Shown: piece after piece, positions 24,957 to 34,048 of the stretch
How positions within the stretch are numbered: position 1 is the stretch's first letter
Layout of the letters: every line of letters begins with the position of its first letter
Assembly (NCBI RefSeq): GCF_022023855.1
Contig: NZ_CP059451.1
Span: forward strand, 558,001-622,000
Source: Azospirillum brasilense
GTDB taxonomy: Bacteria > Pseudomonadota > Alphaproteobacteria > Azospirillales > Azospirillaceae
Reading direction: 5' to 3'
DNA: 64,000 nt
The notes under the pieces: generated by a model
The model's database searches: none
The model's input: only the letters and a program-made list of their open reading frames with translations
What the model was told of the DNA's origin: nothing
Position numbers and translations under genes: made by a program

Positions 24957-26077
24957 AGATCGTCTATTTCACCCATTCTCTGGCGTCCTGCTGGAACCAC
25001 GGCAACGCCCATTTCCTGCGCGGCGTCCTGCGGGAGCTGATCATCCTTGGCCATGAGGTCCGCGTCTATGAACCCGAGGGCGCATGGAGCCTGCGGAACC
25101 TGCTGGCCGATCATGGCGAAGCGGGGCTGCTGCCCTACCGGACCGCCTATCCGGAGCTGACCTCGCTGACCTTCACGGCCGACGCCGACGCGGCGGCGCT
25201 GTGCGACGAGGCCGATCTGGTCATCATGCATGAATGGAACGACCCGGCTCTGGTCGCGGCGGTGGGCCGGGCACGGGCGCAGGGCGGTCGCTTTCTCCTG
25301 CTGTTCCACGACACGCACCATCGCGCGGTCAGTGATCCGAAGGCCATCTCCGCCTTCGATCTCTCCGGCTACGACGGCGTCCTGGCCTTCGGCGAAACTC
25401 TGGCCGCCGTGTACCGGCACTGGGGCTGGAAGGATCGGGTCTTCGTCTGGCACGAAGCCGCCGACATCCGGCTGTTCCACCCGCCGTCCGGAGCGGAGCC
25501 GCGCAGCGGAACGGTGTGGATCGGCAATTGGGGCGATGGCGAGCGGACGAAGGAGCTGGGGAGCTTCCTGTTCGCTCCCGCCCGCGCCGCGGGTCTGCCT
25601 CTGGACGTCTATGGCGTGCGCTACCCCGCGGAAGCCCTGGCGACGCTGAAGCGGCACGGCATCGCCTACAAGGGCTGGCTGCCCAACGTCCGCGCCCCCG
25701 CGACCTTCGCCCGCCATCGGGTCACCGTCCATGTGCCGCGCCGTTTCTACGTCGAATCCCTGCCAGGCATCCCGACCATCCGCGTGTTCGAGGCGCTGGC
25801 CTGCGGCATCCCATTGGTCACCGCGCCGTGGAGCGATTGCGAAGGCCTGTTCCGACCGGGAACGGATTTCCTGGTCGCCCGCGACGGCGCCCATATGACC
25901 GCCCACCTGCGCGCCTTGGACAGCGACGCCGACCTCCGCGCGGCGTTGGTCCGCAACGGCTTGGAAACGATCCGCGCCCGCCACACCTGCGCCCACCGTG
26001 CCAGTGAGCTGCTCGCCATCGCCGCCGCTCTGGCTGGCACGCCCACCCCCTCTTCAATGCTGGAGCCTGTCCGATGA
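24953..26077 (+). CDS. CgeB-like glycosyltransferase (first of three)
   Basis: A 374-residue protein with GTG start overlapping the GT4 stop (GTGA). The beginning, KIVYFTHSLASCWNHGNAHF, and LRGVLRELIILGHEVRVYEP are typical of CgeB/DUF3880-type GT-B enzymes. The C-terminal domain has FYVESLPGIPTIRVFEALAC followed by GIPLVTAPW, the donor-binding loop. It shares its layout with the next two genes, which suggests ancient duplication. CgeB proteins are linked to spore-coat glycosylation in Bacillus, but the bacterial family is broader. Role here: adding a sugar to the cluster product (inference). Confidence 0.85.
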   Translation: MKIVYFTHSLASCWNHGNAHFLRGVLRELIILGHEVRVYEPEGAWSLRNLLADHGEAGLLPYRTAYPELTSLTFTADADAAALCDEADLVIMHEWNDPALVAAVGRARAQGGRFLLLFHDTHHRAVSDPKAISAFDLSGYDGVLAFGETLAAVYRHWGWKDRVFVWHEAADIRLFHPPSGAEPRSGTVWIGNWGDGERTKELGSFLFAPARAAGLPLDVYGVRYPAEALATLKRHGIAYKGWLPNVRAPATFARHRVTVHVPRRFYVESLPGIPTIRVFEALACGIPLVTAPWSDCEGLFRPGTDFLVARDGAHMTAHLRALDSDADLRAALVRNGLETIRARHTCAHRASELLAIAAALAGTPTPSSMLEPVR

Positions 26078-27168
26078 AGATGGCCTTCTACGGTTCGAGC
26101 CTGCTTTCCTCCTACTGGAACGGCGCCGCCACCTACTATCGCGGCATGCTGAGCGAACTCGCCAAGCGGGGTTGGAACGTCACCTTCTACGAACCGGACG
26201 CCTTCGACCGCCAGAAGCACCGAGACATCGAGCCGCCCGGCTGGGCCAGCGTCGTCGTGTACGAGGCCACCGCCGAGGCCTGCCGCACCGTGATCGCCCG
26301 CGCCGCCGAGGCCGACGTGGTGGTGAAGGCGAACGGCGTCGGCGTCTTCGACGACGAGTTGCTCAACGGCGTGATGGATGCCGCCGGTCCCCACGCTCTG
26401 CGTGTCTATTGGGATGTCGACGCCCCCGCCACCCTGGCCGAACTACGGCAGGCGCCGGGCCATCCCCTGCGCCGTCGGCTGCCTCAAATCGACGCCGTGC
26501 TGACCTACGGCGGCGGCCCGCCGGTGGTAGCGGCCTACGAGGCGATGGGCGCCCGCCTGTGCCGCCCCATCTACAACGCTCTGGATCCGGCGACACACCA
26601 CCCGGCACCGCCCCAACCGCGCTTCGCCGCCGATCTCAACTTTCTCGGCAACCGACTGCCCGACCGCGAGGAGCGTGTGGAGCGCTTCTTCCTGGAGCCC
26701 GCCGCGCACAACCCGCAGGGGCGCTACATCATCGGCGGCAGCGGCTGGGAGACGAAGGGGCTGCCGGCCAACGTCACCCACATCGGCCATGTCGGCACCG
26801 CCGACCACAATGCCTTCAACAGCTCGGCGCTGGCGGTTCTGAACATCGCCCGCGACAGCATGGCCGAGGTCGGCTTCTCGCCCGCCACACGGGTGTTCGA
26901 GGCTGCCGGAGCGGCGGCCTGCCTGATCACCGACGCTTGGACGGGGGTCGAACTGTTCCTCACCCCGAACGAGGAGATCCTGGTCGCCCGCGATGGCCAG
27001 GACGTGACCAATCATCTGCGCGCCCTCACCCCGGCCCGCGCCCGCGCCATCGGCGATGCCGCGCGACGTCGCGCCCTTGCGGAACACACCTACGCACGGC
27101 GCGGCGCGGAGGTCGACGTGTTGCTGCGCGACGCCCTGGCGGCCCGGCGGGAAAGGAGCGCGGCGTGA
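26074..27168 (+). CDS. CgeB-like glycosyltransferase (second of three)
   Basis: A 364-residue GT-B protein, coupled to its upstream neighbour by ATGA and to the next by GTGA. It starts KMAFYGSSLLSSYWNGAATY with YRGMLSELAKRGWNVTFYEP, and the C-terminal half has LNFLGNRLPDREERVERFFL, SALAVLNIARDSMAEVGFSP and ATRVFEAAGAAACLITDAW. The segment LRVYWDVDAPATLAEL is shared in type with the third copy (FYDIDTPVTLAKL), so these two are probably the closer pair. Cytoplasmic; donor and acceptor are unknown. Confidence 0.85.
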   Translation: MKMAFYGSSLLSSYWNGAATYYRGMLSELAKRGWNVTFYEPDAFDRQKHRDIEPPGWASVVVYEATAEACRTVIARAAEADVVVKANGVGVFDDELLNGVMDAAGPHALRVYWDVDAPATLAELRQAPGHPLRRRLPQIDAVLTYGGGPPVVAAYEAMGARLCRPIYNALDPATHHPAPPQPRFAADLNFLGNRLPDREERVERFFLEPAAHNPQGRYIIGGSGWETKGLPANVTHIGHVGTADHNAFNSSALAVLNIARDSMAEVGFSPATRVFEAAGAAACLITDAWTGVELFLTPNEEILVARDGQDVTNHLRALTPARARAIGDAARRRALAEHTYARRGAEVDVLLRDALAARRERSAA

Positions 27169-28262
27169 AGCTCGTCGTCCTGGGGCTGAGCCTGTCCTCT
27201 TCCTGGGGCAACGGCCACGCCACCACCTTCCGCGCCCTTCTCAAGGCGTTCGCCGCACGCGGCCACGACATCCTGTTCCTGGAGCGCGACGTTCCCTGGT
27301 ACGCGCAGAATCGCGATCTCGCCGATCCCGGCTATTGCCGGCTGGCCTTCTACGAGGATCTCCCTGGCTTGCGACGGTGGGCCGGAACGGTCGAGGAGGC
27401 CGACGCGGTGCTCGTCGGCTCCTACGTGCCCGATGGTGTCGCCGTCGGCCGCTGGGCGCAGGAAACCGCGCGGGGGATCGTCGCCTTCTACGACATCGAC
27501 ACGCCGGTGACCCTAGCGAAGCTGGAACGCGGCGACGAGGAGTACCTCACCCCTGCCCTCATTCCCGGCTATGATGTGTATTTCTCCTTCACGGGCGGAC
27601 CGACGCTGGAGCGGCTGGAATCCCGCTACGGCTCTCCGGCAGCGCGCGCGCTCCATTGCTCCGTGGATGCCGACGCCTACGCGCCCCTGCCAACGCCCAA
27701 GCGCTGGGATCTGAGCTATCTCGGCACCTACAGCCCCGACCGGCAACCGACGCTGGAGCGGTTGCTGCTGGAGCCGGCCCGGCGTGCGCCGTCGCTGCGC
27801 TTCGTCGTCGCCGGTCCGCAATACCCCGAAGGGATCGCCTGGCCCGGAAATGTCGAACGTCGGCATCATATTCCTCCAACCGAGCATCCCGCCTTCTATG
27901 CGGCCAGCCGTTTCACCTTGAACGTGACGCGCGAGGACATGATCCGCGCCGGCTACAGCCCCAGCATCCGGCTGTTCGAAGCCGCCGCCTGCGCCACTCC
28001 GATCATCTCCGACTGTTGGGACGGCCTCGACGCGCTGCTGGAGCCAAACCGCGAGATCATCCTCGCCCACACCTCCGGCGATGTTCTGCACGCCCTTCAC
28101 CAACTGGACGAAAACACCCGCCAAGCGATGGGTTCACGGGCGCGGCGGCGAATCCTGGAACACCACACCGCCGCGCATCGCGCGGAAACGTTGGAGCGGG
28201 AACTGGAAGGCGCGATGCGAAGGACCGGCCGGAACACCAGTGCGGTACTGCCTTTTCAATAA
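27165..28262 (+). CDS. CgeB-like glycosyltransferase (third of three)
   Basis: A 365-residue GT-B protein with a GTG start overlapping the previous stop. It starts KLVVLGLSLSSSWGNGHATT, with FRALLKAFAARGHDILFLER and VAFYDIDTPVTLAKLERGDE. The donor half has LSYLGTYSPDRQPTLERLLL, FTLNVTREDMIRAGYSPSIR and LFEAAACATPIISDCWDG. It is the last gene of the rightward operon. The gene ends 18 bases from the convergent DUF1003 gene, with no obvious terminator between. Confidence 0.87.
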   Translation: MKLVVLGLSLSSSWGNGHATTFRALLKAFAARGHDILFLERDVPWYAQNRDLADPGYCRLAFYEDLPGLRRWAGTVEEADAVLVGSYVPDGVAVGRWAQETARGIVAFYDIDTPVTLAKLERGDEEYLTPALIPGYDVYFSFTGGPTLERLESRYGSPAARALHCSVDADAYAPLPTPKRWDLSYLGTYSPDRQPTLERLLLEPARRAPSLRFVVAGPQYPEGIAWPGNVERRHHIPPTEHPAFYAASRFTLNVTREDMIRAGYSPSIRLFEAAACATPIISDCWDGLDALLEPNREIILAHTSGDVLHALHQLDENTRQAMGSRARRRILEHHTAAHRAETLERELEGAMRRTGRNTSAVLPFQ

Positions 28263-28280
28263 AGCGGCGCAAACAGTCCA

Positions 28281-28883
28281 TCACGGCTCCCGGTCCGCGG
28301 GCTTCTTCGAAGACTTCTCAGCCTCAATCTGGTCGAGCACCGCTTCGGGGGCGACATCCTGCTTGATGATGTCCAGATCGGAGTCGAAGTCCGTCTTCAC
28401 CCCCATGTGATCGGCCATGGACGACACCAGGGCCGTCAGTTTGGTGATTTCGTGCTCCGCCAACAGGCTGATTTGCAGATCGAGATCAGCCCGCTTGCTG
28501 GCGACCTCGGACATCCGATTCTGGCTGATGAGCACGAAGGTGGACAGAAAGATGGCCTCCACGGACGCAATCATCGCCAGGACGACGAAGGAGGGATCCC
28601 AGCGCGGAACGCCGGGTACCCACCCCAAGTTGGCGATGATCCAGAAACCAAAGAATGCCAAATGCAGATAAACGAACGTCATGCTGCCGGTGAAGCGGGT
28701 GATCGCGTCGGCAATCCGCTCCTCCGCGGTCGCCTCGACCTCCTCCCGTTCCCTGCGCTGGTGCAGCGCCTGGATGTTCCGCTCGAGCACGGCGCTCAAG
28801 CCGGGGGATGGTGGCGGGTAGGTTGGTGGGCTTACGGACGTCTCCGCGCGATCTCCGCCATGCTGGGACGGTTGTGTGTTCAT
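28281..28883 (-). CDS. DUF1003 family membrane protein
   Basis: A 200-residue protein. A Pro-rich N-terminus and a charged helix (ALHQRREREEVEATAEERIA) precede two transmembrane helices: SMTFVYLHLAFFGFWIIANL and a second around FVVLAMIASVEAIFLSTFVL. The family signature follows: ISQNRMSEVASKRADLDLQI, then SLLAEHEITKL. The function of DUF1003 is unknown; it is an inner-membrane protein with a cytoplasmic C-terminal helix. The start at 28883 has AAGG upstream and opens directly onto the family pattern. It converges with the glycan operon. Confidence 0.9.
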   Translation of the reverse strand: MNTQPSQHGGDRAETSVSPPTYPPPSPGLSAVLERNIQALHQRREREEVEATAEERIADAITRFTGSMTFVYLHLAFFGFWIIANLGWVPGVPRWDPSFVVLAMIASVEAIFLSTFVLISQNRMSEVASKRADLDLQISLLAEHEITKLTALVSSMADHMGVKTDFDSDLDIIKQDVAPEAVLDQIEAEKSSKKPADREP

Positions 28884-29722
28884 GGCGTCTGCCTTGCTTA
28901 AGTGAATCGTCTTTGCTTCGTTCCTCTTCCAAGATTGGGATTGCGGTCGACCCACAGGCTGCGCTCAATGGCGCTTTCGATGTCGCCCCCCGGTTGCTGG
29001 AGGTGGTGGAGGTTTTGGCCTGGGCCAGTTTCAGATCCCCCGGGAAAAGGGGTTGTGCAGCGGTAGGTTGCCGGTGACCGGCACCATCGACCGACGGACC
29101 GCGGCCATGGCTTGCAGCCCAGTCGTCCAACCGGCGAATCAGAACTCGCTCACCACAACATTAGGCGGAGACTGCCTCTTTTTCTCACGAGCGACCGCTT
29201 CCACGTCCGAACTTACGCTCCCTTTTCCGGCGTCAACAGCAGGCGGGGCACTTTTCGCCACCCCGGCGGCACGATATTTTGCGCCGCCGAGGTGGCGAAA
29301 AGTGCCCCGCCTAGTTCCTTGGGAGTGCCTTTAGCAAGAACCCGCATGTCCAGCGTTGCTGCGCCCATAGCGGCCTGACGGGCCAACCATTTCCCGGCAA
29401 TCAAACAACCGACAAGGTGGCGGCGCCATTCATGCAACTTTGCAGGTGTGATCACAGCCCGATCATCAATCAAAGATCAGCGTCTCGCGCTTTAAAGTTG
29501 CTTCATTACCGCTCGATGCTTACGGCCCGATGCATTTGATCCAAGCCCGATCCAGCCCAGCTTGCCTCTCAGACGCGCCCGCTGCATTGTCTTCTGCATT
29601 GCCACCGCTCCTCCCCCCGTTTGAAAACTATGACTGGAGGTATCATGCCCTTCGGTCGACTTCCGGGCTCCAACTCGGTGTCGTACTCTGTGGCACCGTT
29701 TCCCTTCCGTTGCGATGGTCAC
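28884..29722. other. Long intergenic region with a large palindrome
   Basis: About 840 bases without a recognised gene. The only outstanding element is the 30-bp-arm palindrome at 29241-29312. A minus-strand frame of 86 codons runs through it (29473-29213), but has no family resemblance I can name. The last 200 bases before the ParD-like gene presumably hold its promoter; no consensus was found. Confidence 0.45.
29241..29312. repeat. Large inverted repeat, 30-bp arms with 12-base loop
   Basis: The left arm 29241-29270 (AGGCGGGGCACTTTTCGCCA...) and right arm 29283-29312 (...GGCGAAAAGTGCCCCGCCT) pair with a single mismatch around an AT-rich 12-base loop (29271-29282). The GCACTTTTCGCC motif resembles motifs I associate with IS21-type element ends, so a deleted insertion sequence or MITE is possible; a bidirectional terminator is the alternative. 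Confidence 0.85.
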
Positions 29723-29920
29723 ATGTCCAGGCGCATCAGCCAGAGCATCTCCCTCACCCCGGAGCTCGACCGCTTCGTCCAGACTCTGGTGGCGTCCGGT
29801 CGCTACCAGACGGCCAGCGAAGTGGTGCGCGACGGCTTGCGCCTGCTTCAGGAGCGTGTTGCGCTGCCGCCGGCGTCGCTTGCCCAGCCTCCTGCCACAA
29901 GCGGCGGCCATGATCCCTGA
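29723..29920 (+). CDS. Solitary ParD-like ribbon-helix-helix protein
   Basis: A 65-residue protein of the ParD/CopG type. MSRRISQSISLTPELDRFVQ gives the DNA-binding ribbon and first helix. TLVASGRYQTASEVVRDGLR with LLQER is the ParD signature (GRYxxASEVVRDGLRLL). No ParE toxin gene is present on either side. Instead, the 3' end overlaps the start of a large histidine kinase by 11 bases. The ATG at 29723 is chosen because it starts the domain; upstream codons give unrelated sequence. It may act as a stand-alone repressor or an orphan antitoxin (inference). Confidence 0.8.
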   Translation: MSRRISQSISLTPELDRFVQTLVASGRYQTASEVVRDGLRLLQERVALPPASLAQPPATSGGHDP

Positions 29921-32675
29921 CGGCATCGGTTCGGAACTGGATTGGCCCAGTGGAGGCGGGGCCATGGGAGCGCTGATCCGGACCCATGATTGGGCTGCAA
30001 CGTCCCTCGGACCGAAGGCGAACTGGCCCCTGTCCTTGCAGGTTGTCGTCGACCTGATTCTTGCCTCCCCGCTTGGCATGATTGTTCTCTGGGGACCAGA
30101 CCTCATCCAGATCTACAACGATTGCTACGCCGAAATCACCGCCGGCAAACATCCCCGCGCCCTCGGCCAACCCACCCGCGAGTGTTGGCCCGAGGTTTGG
30201 GACTTCAACGGACCGATCTACGAGGCCGTGCTCCACGGTGAATCCCGCGGGTTCGACGACCAGAAGCTGATCCTCGAGCGCAACGGCGTCGCGGAGGAAA
30301 CCTGGTTCGACCTCACCTACAGTCCGGTTCGCAACGATGCCGGAACCATCGCGGGCGTCCTTGTGACAGTGCATGAGGTGACCAACCGCAAGCGGACCGA
30401 ACTCGCCTTGCGCGACAGCGAGAGCCGCTTCCGCGCCCTGGTGAAGGCCTCCTCCTACGCCATCTACCGCATGAATATCGACTGGACGGAACTGCGGCAG
30501 CTTGACGGGCACGGCTTCCTCACCGACACGACGGACGGCAACAAGGCGTGGCTCGAGGAGTACATCCATCCGGACGATCAGCCGCAGCTTCTCGACGCCG
30601 TACGGGAAGCCATCCGGACCAAGAGCGCCTTTGATCTGGAGCATCGGGTCCGGCAGGCCGACGGATCACTGGGATGGACGCATTCGCGGGCTGTGCCGAT
30701 CCTGGATGCGGACGGCGAGGTCTGCGAGTGGTTCGGGACCGCCAGCAACATCACCTCCCGCCGGAGCACCGACGAGGCCCTGCGGCGCAGCGAGGCGCGG
30801 CTGTCCGCCCTCTTCGCCCGCGCGGCGGTCGGCCTGTCGGAACTCACGCCGGATGGCCGCTTCCTCCGCGTGAACGACGAACTCTGCCGAATCCTGGGAC
30901 GTCCGCGGGAGGAGGTCGTGGGCTTGTCCGTGGCCGACGTCACCCACCCCGATGATCTTGCGGCGAGCCGCAACGCCATTGAACAGGCCTTGCGGACGGG
31001 TGAGACCGTGGCGCTCGACAAGCGCTACCGGCGGCCCGACGGGACGGACGTCTGGGCGAACAGCGGCATCACGATCGTGCCCGGCAACGACGGGGACGAG
31101 AGCCATTTCCTGGCGGTCACGGCCGATCTGACCGTCCGGCGGGAGACCGAAGCGGCCCTGCGCGAAAGCGAGGCGCGGTTCCGTCTGATGGCGGACGCCG
31201 TGCCGCAGATCGTCTGGATCACCGACGCCGAGGGACGGGTCGAGTTCTTCAACCGCCAATGGACCGACTATACGGGTGTCGCTTACGACGCTCGGACGGC
31301 GCCAACCACGGTATCGGACGTCATCGCCGACTTCATCCATCCGGACGATGCAGCGCTGACGACCGAGCGCTTCCAAGAGGCCCAGCGGGCGGGCAGCCTC
31401 TTCCTTGCCGAGCATCGTCTCCGTTCGAAGACGGGGGAGTACCGTTGGTTCCTGGTCCGCGGCCTGCCCTACCGCGATCCGCACGGTGGCGCGATCCTCC
31501 GCTGGTTCGGCACCTCGACCGACATCCACGACCGCAAGCACGCCGAAGCCTTGCTGCAGCAGGCACGTGACGCGGCCGAGGCCGCGAGCCGGGAGAAGTC
31601 GAACTTCCTCGCTTCGGTCAGCCATGATCTGCGCCAGCCGGTGCAGGCGGCCAACCTGTTTCTCGAGCTTTTGCGGCGGCAGCCGCTCGACCCGAAGGCG
31701 CACGAACTGCTGAAGCCGCTGTCGGACAGCATGACCAGCCTGACGGGCATGCTGAGCGGGCTGCTGGAGGTGGCGCGACTCGACGCCGGCCTGCTCACGG
31801 CGCAGGAGCGGGTCTTCGACCTCGACGAGTTGCTGAGGCGTCTTTACGGCGAGTTCCAGGGCCCGGCGCGCGAGGCGAAGCTGTGGTTGCATATGCCGCC
31901 GGCTGCCAGATCGGTCCGGTCCGACCCGCTGCTGGTGGAATTGGTGCTGCGCAACCTGATTTCCAACGCCATCAAATACACCGAACAGGGCGGCGTCACG
32001 GTGGAGACGCGGGTCGAAGAGAACCAGCTGGCGATCGACGTGACCGACACCGGGCGAGGCATCGCCCCGGAGGAGATGGAGCGCATCTTCGATCCCTATT
32101 ACCAGATCGGAAACGCGACCCGTGAGCATGCACGCGGCTTCGGCATCGGCCTCGCCACCGTGCAGAGGGTCGCCGATCTGCTGGCGACCCGGGTGACGGT
32201 CCGCTCCGAACCCGGTAAAGGGTCCACCTTCAGCCTGACGCTTCCGTTGGCAGAAGACGAAGCGCAGGTGCCAGCCGCTGGACGAGAGGCGCTCTACGGG
32301 ACGTTGCGGGGCCGGACGGCCCTGGTGGTGGACGATGAACCAATGGTGCTGAAAGCGTTGGAGGTCACCCTAGGGAGCTGGGGCGTGTCCGTGCGCACTG
32401 CCCGCACGCTGGCGCAGGCCCGGATCATGCTGAAGGAGTTTGAGGCTCCACCGGACATCCTGATCGCCGATCACTCCCTGGGTGCGGGAGAGACCGGCGT
32501 GGTCATCATCAGCGAAGCCCGCCGACGCGGCACGCCGATCACGGTTCTGGTGACCGGCGACACCTCGGCTGAACGGCTGGCCGAGGCCGGGCGGACCGGC
32601 ATTCGCATGCTGCACAAGCCAATCGATCCCGCCAGACTGGAGGCATTGCTCGAGGAAGGGCTACGGGGGCGATGA
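29910..32675 (+). CDS. Hybrid sensor histidine kinase with four PAS domains
   Basis: A 921-residue cytoplasmic hybrid kinase. Four PAS/PAC units lie at about 15-155, 165-285, 290-415 and 418-550; the first, WAATSLGPKANWPLSLQVVV, is a divergent PAS often seen in such kinases. The HisKA helix has His572 in FLASVSHDLRQPVQAANLFL. The ATPase shows LVLRNLISNAIKYTEQGGV (N box), VTDTGRGIAPEEM and FGIGLATVQRVADLL. The C-terminal receiver (ALVVDDEPMVLKALEVTLGS) has its acceptor at Asp854 in ILIADHSLGAGE. The DLRQP type is typical of NahK/FIST-associated kinases. It overlaps the ParD-like gene by 11 bases; no cognate regulator is adjacent. Confidence 0.92.
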   Translation: MIPDGIGSELDWPSGGGAMGALIRTHDWAATSLGPKANWPLSLQVVVDLILASPLGMIVLWGPDLIQIYNDCYAEITAGKHPRALGQPTRECWPEVWDFNGPIYEAVLHGESRGFDDQKLILERNGVAEETWFDLTYSPVRNDAGTIAGVLVTVHEVTNRKRTELALRDSESRFRALVKASSYAIYRMNIDWTELRQLDGHGFLTDTTDGNKAWLEEYIHPDDQPQLLDAVREAIRTKSAFDLEHRVRQADGSLGWTHSRAVPILDADGEVCEWFGTASNITSRRSTDEALRRSEARLSALFARAAVGLSELTPDGRFLRVNDELCRILGRPREEVVGLSVADVTHPDDLAASRNAIEQALRTGETVALDKRYRRPDGTDVWANSGITIVPGNDGDESHFLAVTADLTVRRETEAALRESEARFRLMADAVPQIVWITDAEGRVEFFNRQWTDYTGVAYDARTAPTTVSDVIADFIHPDDAALTTERFQEAQRAGSLFLAEHRLRSKTGEYRWFLVRGLPYRDPHGGAILRWFGTSTDIHDRKHAEALLQQARDAAEAASREKSNFLASVSHDLRQPVQAANLFLELLRRQPLDPKAHELLKPLSDSMTSLTGMLSGLLEVARLDAGLLTAQERVFDLDELLRRLYGEFQGPAREAKLWLHMPPAARSVRSDPLLVELVLRNLISNAIKYTEQGGVTVETRVEENQLAIDVTDTGRGIAPEEMERIFDPYYQIGNATREHARGFGIGLATVQRVADLLATRVTVRSEPGKGSTFSLTLPLAEDEAQVPAAGREALYGTLRGRTALVVDDEPMVLKALEVTLGSWGVSVRTARTLAQARIMLKEFEAPPDILIADHSLGAGETGVVIISEARRRGTPITVLVTGDTSAERLAEAGRTGIRMLHKPIDPARLEALLEEGLRGR

Positions 32676-32847
32676 GACCGCTTTATGTGATCGGGCCGGT
32701 TCGGTCGAGCCTCTTCCCACCGTGATATCGTCGCACCGCTCATTCTTCTGTCGGTGGCTGGCATGGTACCTCCTCATCATGCAATTGGAGAGGCGTTGTC
32801 ACGGGAACCGAGCCGGGGTGCAGAACTTCCTGAATTCGCAGCTTTAC

Positions 32848-33487
32848 TCACGCTGCGGCGGTTGCGGCCTGCCAGTCGGCCCTGGCCTGCGCCCGGAAGG
32901 TGCGCAGGGTGCGGCGGCCGACCAGGCGGCGCTGAGGGTTGAAGCAGTTGTAGACGGCGGCGTGCAGGGAGACGAAGCGCTGGGCGGACCCCGGCGATTT
33001 GAAGCGCTGGATTTTCCGTTCGCGTCGCCGTAGTGGCTGGTGCGAGACCTCGGCGCGGTTGTTCTGGCGGCGGCCTTGCTCATGGCGCGCCGTCAGGCCA
33101 ATCTCCCGGAACGCCGCCCCATAGGAGCGCAACTGGTCGGTGGTCACCTGGGTGGGCGCGAAGCCGTGCTTCTTGAGGATCGACTGCCCGCCACAGGTAC
33201 ATCAGCCGGCCACCAATCCGGATGATCATCTCACCCAAGTGCCAGCGCGGGCTGGGCTTCGGCCGGAGCCGCCGCAGGTTGCCGGCGATGGCCGGGCCAA
33301 ACTTCACGACCCAGCGCCGCACCGTCTCGTAGGACACGTTCACGCCGCGTTCCGCCAGCAGCTCCTCGACATCCCGGTAGCCCAGGGTGAACCGCAGATA
33401 GAGCCAGATCGCATGCCGGATGACGGCGGGCGGAAATTGATGGCGGGCATACAAGAGTGGCGACATCCGAGCAAGATAATGCCGCGA
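32848..33487 (-). pseudogene. IS6-family transposase with internal deletion
   Basis: The minus strand starts with YARHQFPPAVIRHAIWLYLR, then LGYRDVEELLAERGVNVSYE, TVRRWVVKFGPAIAGNLRRL and RLMYLWRAVD, the N-terminal half of an IS6 transposase. At about 33185 it jumps, with a frame change, to KKHGFAPTQVTTDQLRSYGA, FREIGLTARHEQGRRQNNRA and EVSHQPLRRRERKIQRFKSP, ending QAATAAA. Roughly 25 residues with part of the catalytic region are missing. The element sits inside an older IS5-type transposase gene. Confidence 0.85.
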
Positions 33488-33900
33488 GCCGTCATCAACA
33501 TCGTGGTCGGTCAGGGTCACCGCGAGGATCTGCCCGGTCACGGCAACCAGACCGACACGCAGCTTCTTCCACCCGCGGCGGCGCTGGGGCCCTTGCTTTT
33601 CGACCAACCATTTTCCGGGACCACACAGCTTCACGCCCGTGCTGTCGACCAGCAGCTCCACAGCGCCGCCCGAAGATACTGGCTCCGGTGGGAGGCCCAG
33701 GGTCTGGGCGCGGCGGCTGAAAGTGGAATGGTCCGGAACGGCAAAGTCCACGCCAACCAGCTGGACGATGGAGCCGACCAAGCCTTCGGTTTGGTGCAAC
33801 GGCCGCCGGACCACGGCGCGCAAGGTTCAAGGCCGTCGTGATCGCCAAGTCCGAGTAGAGGCGCTGCCCGCCGGGCGTGGACGCTATCGCGTTTTTCTCT
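33488..33900 (-). pseudogene. IS5-family (IS903-like) transposase fragment
   Basis: Reading leftward on the minus strand, one frame gives GGQRLYSDLAITTALNL. After a frameshift near 33836, another gives RAVVRRPLHQTEGLVGSIVQ, VDFAVPDHSTFSRRAQTLGL, VELLVDSTGVKLCGPGKWLV and VGLVAVTGQILAVTLTDHDV ending at DDGSR. This is the first half of an IS903-group transposase, including the first catalytic Asp (VDSTG). The rest is replaced by the IS6-type element. Confidence 0.8.
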
Positions 33901-34013
33901 CAGAGCGTGCGCTACGTTTTGCATCATGCGTTAACAGCGCTGTTTTCAACATTTTATGACTCTCTTTGCCGTTTCGTGCGCCGCCACACGGTGCTATCGT
34001 TTCGCCGTCAGTT

Positions 34014-34028
34014 GTCCAATTGTTGGAC
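34014..34028. promoter_or_regulatory. Candidate GntR operator
   Basis: GTCCAA-TTG-TTGGAC is a perfect 6-bp inverted repeat around three bases, 20 bases upstream of the gntR start codon. FadR-subfamily regulators bind short palindromes of this kind, so it is the best candidate for autoregulation of the downstream operon. Confidence 0.7.
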
Positions 34029-34048
34029 CAAACTCAGGCGGCGCGATC

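Noticed and set aside
28900-28924. GGAAC on the minus strand upstream of the DUF1003 gene as a second EcfG promoter
   Set aside because: At 16-17 bases downstream the sequence is CTT rather than GTT, so the second element is missing.
29213-29473. 86-codon minus-strand frame across the large palindrome
   Set aside because: No ribosome binding site or family resemblance; its C-terminal third is the palindrome itself.
32600-32764. Minus-strand ATG at 32764 with a strong AGGAGG site, opening a frame MPATDRRMSGATISRWEEAR
   Set aside because: The frame soon runs antisense into the end of the histidine kinase gene and has no recognisable domain; it may be the start of a lost gene but cannot be supported as one.
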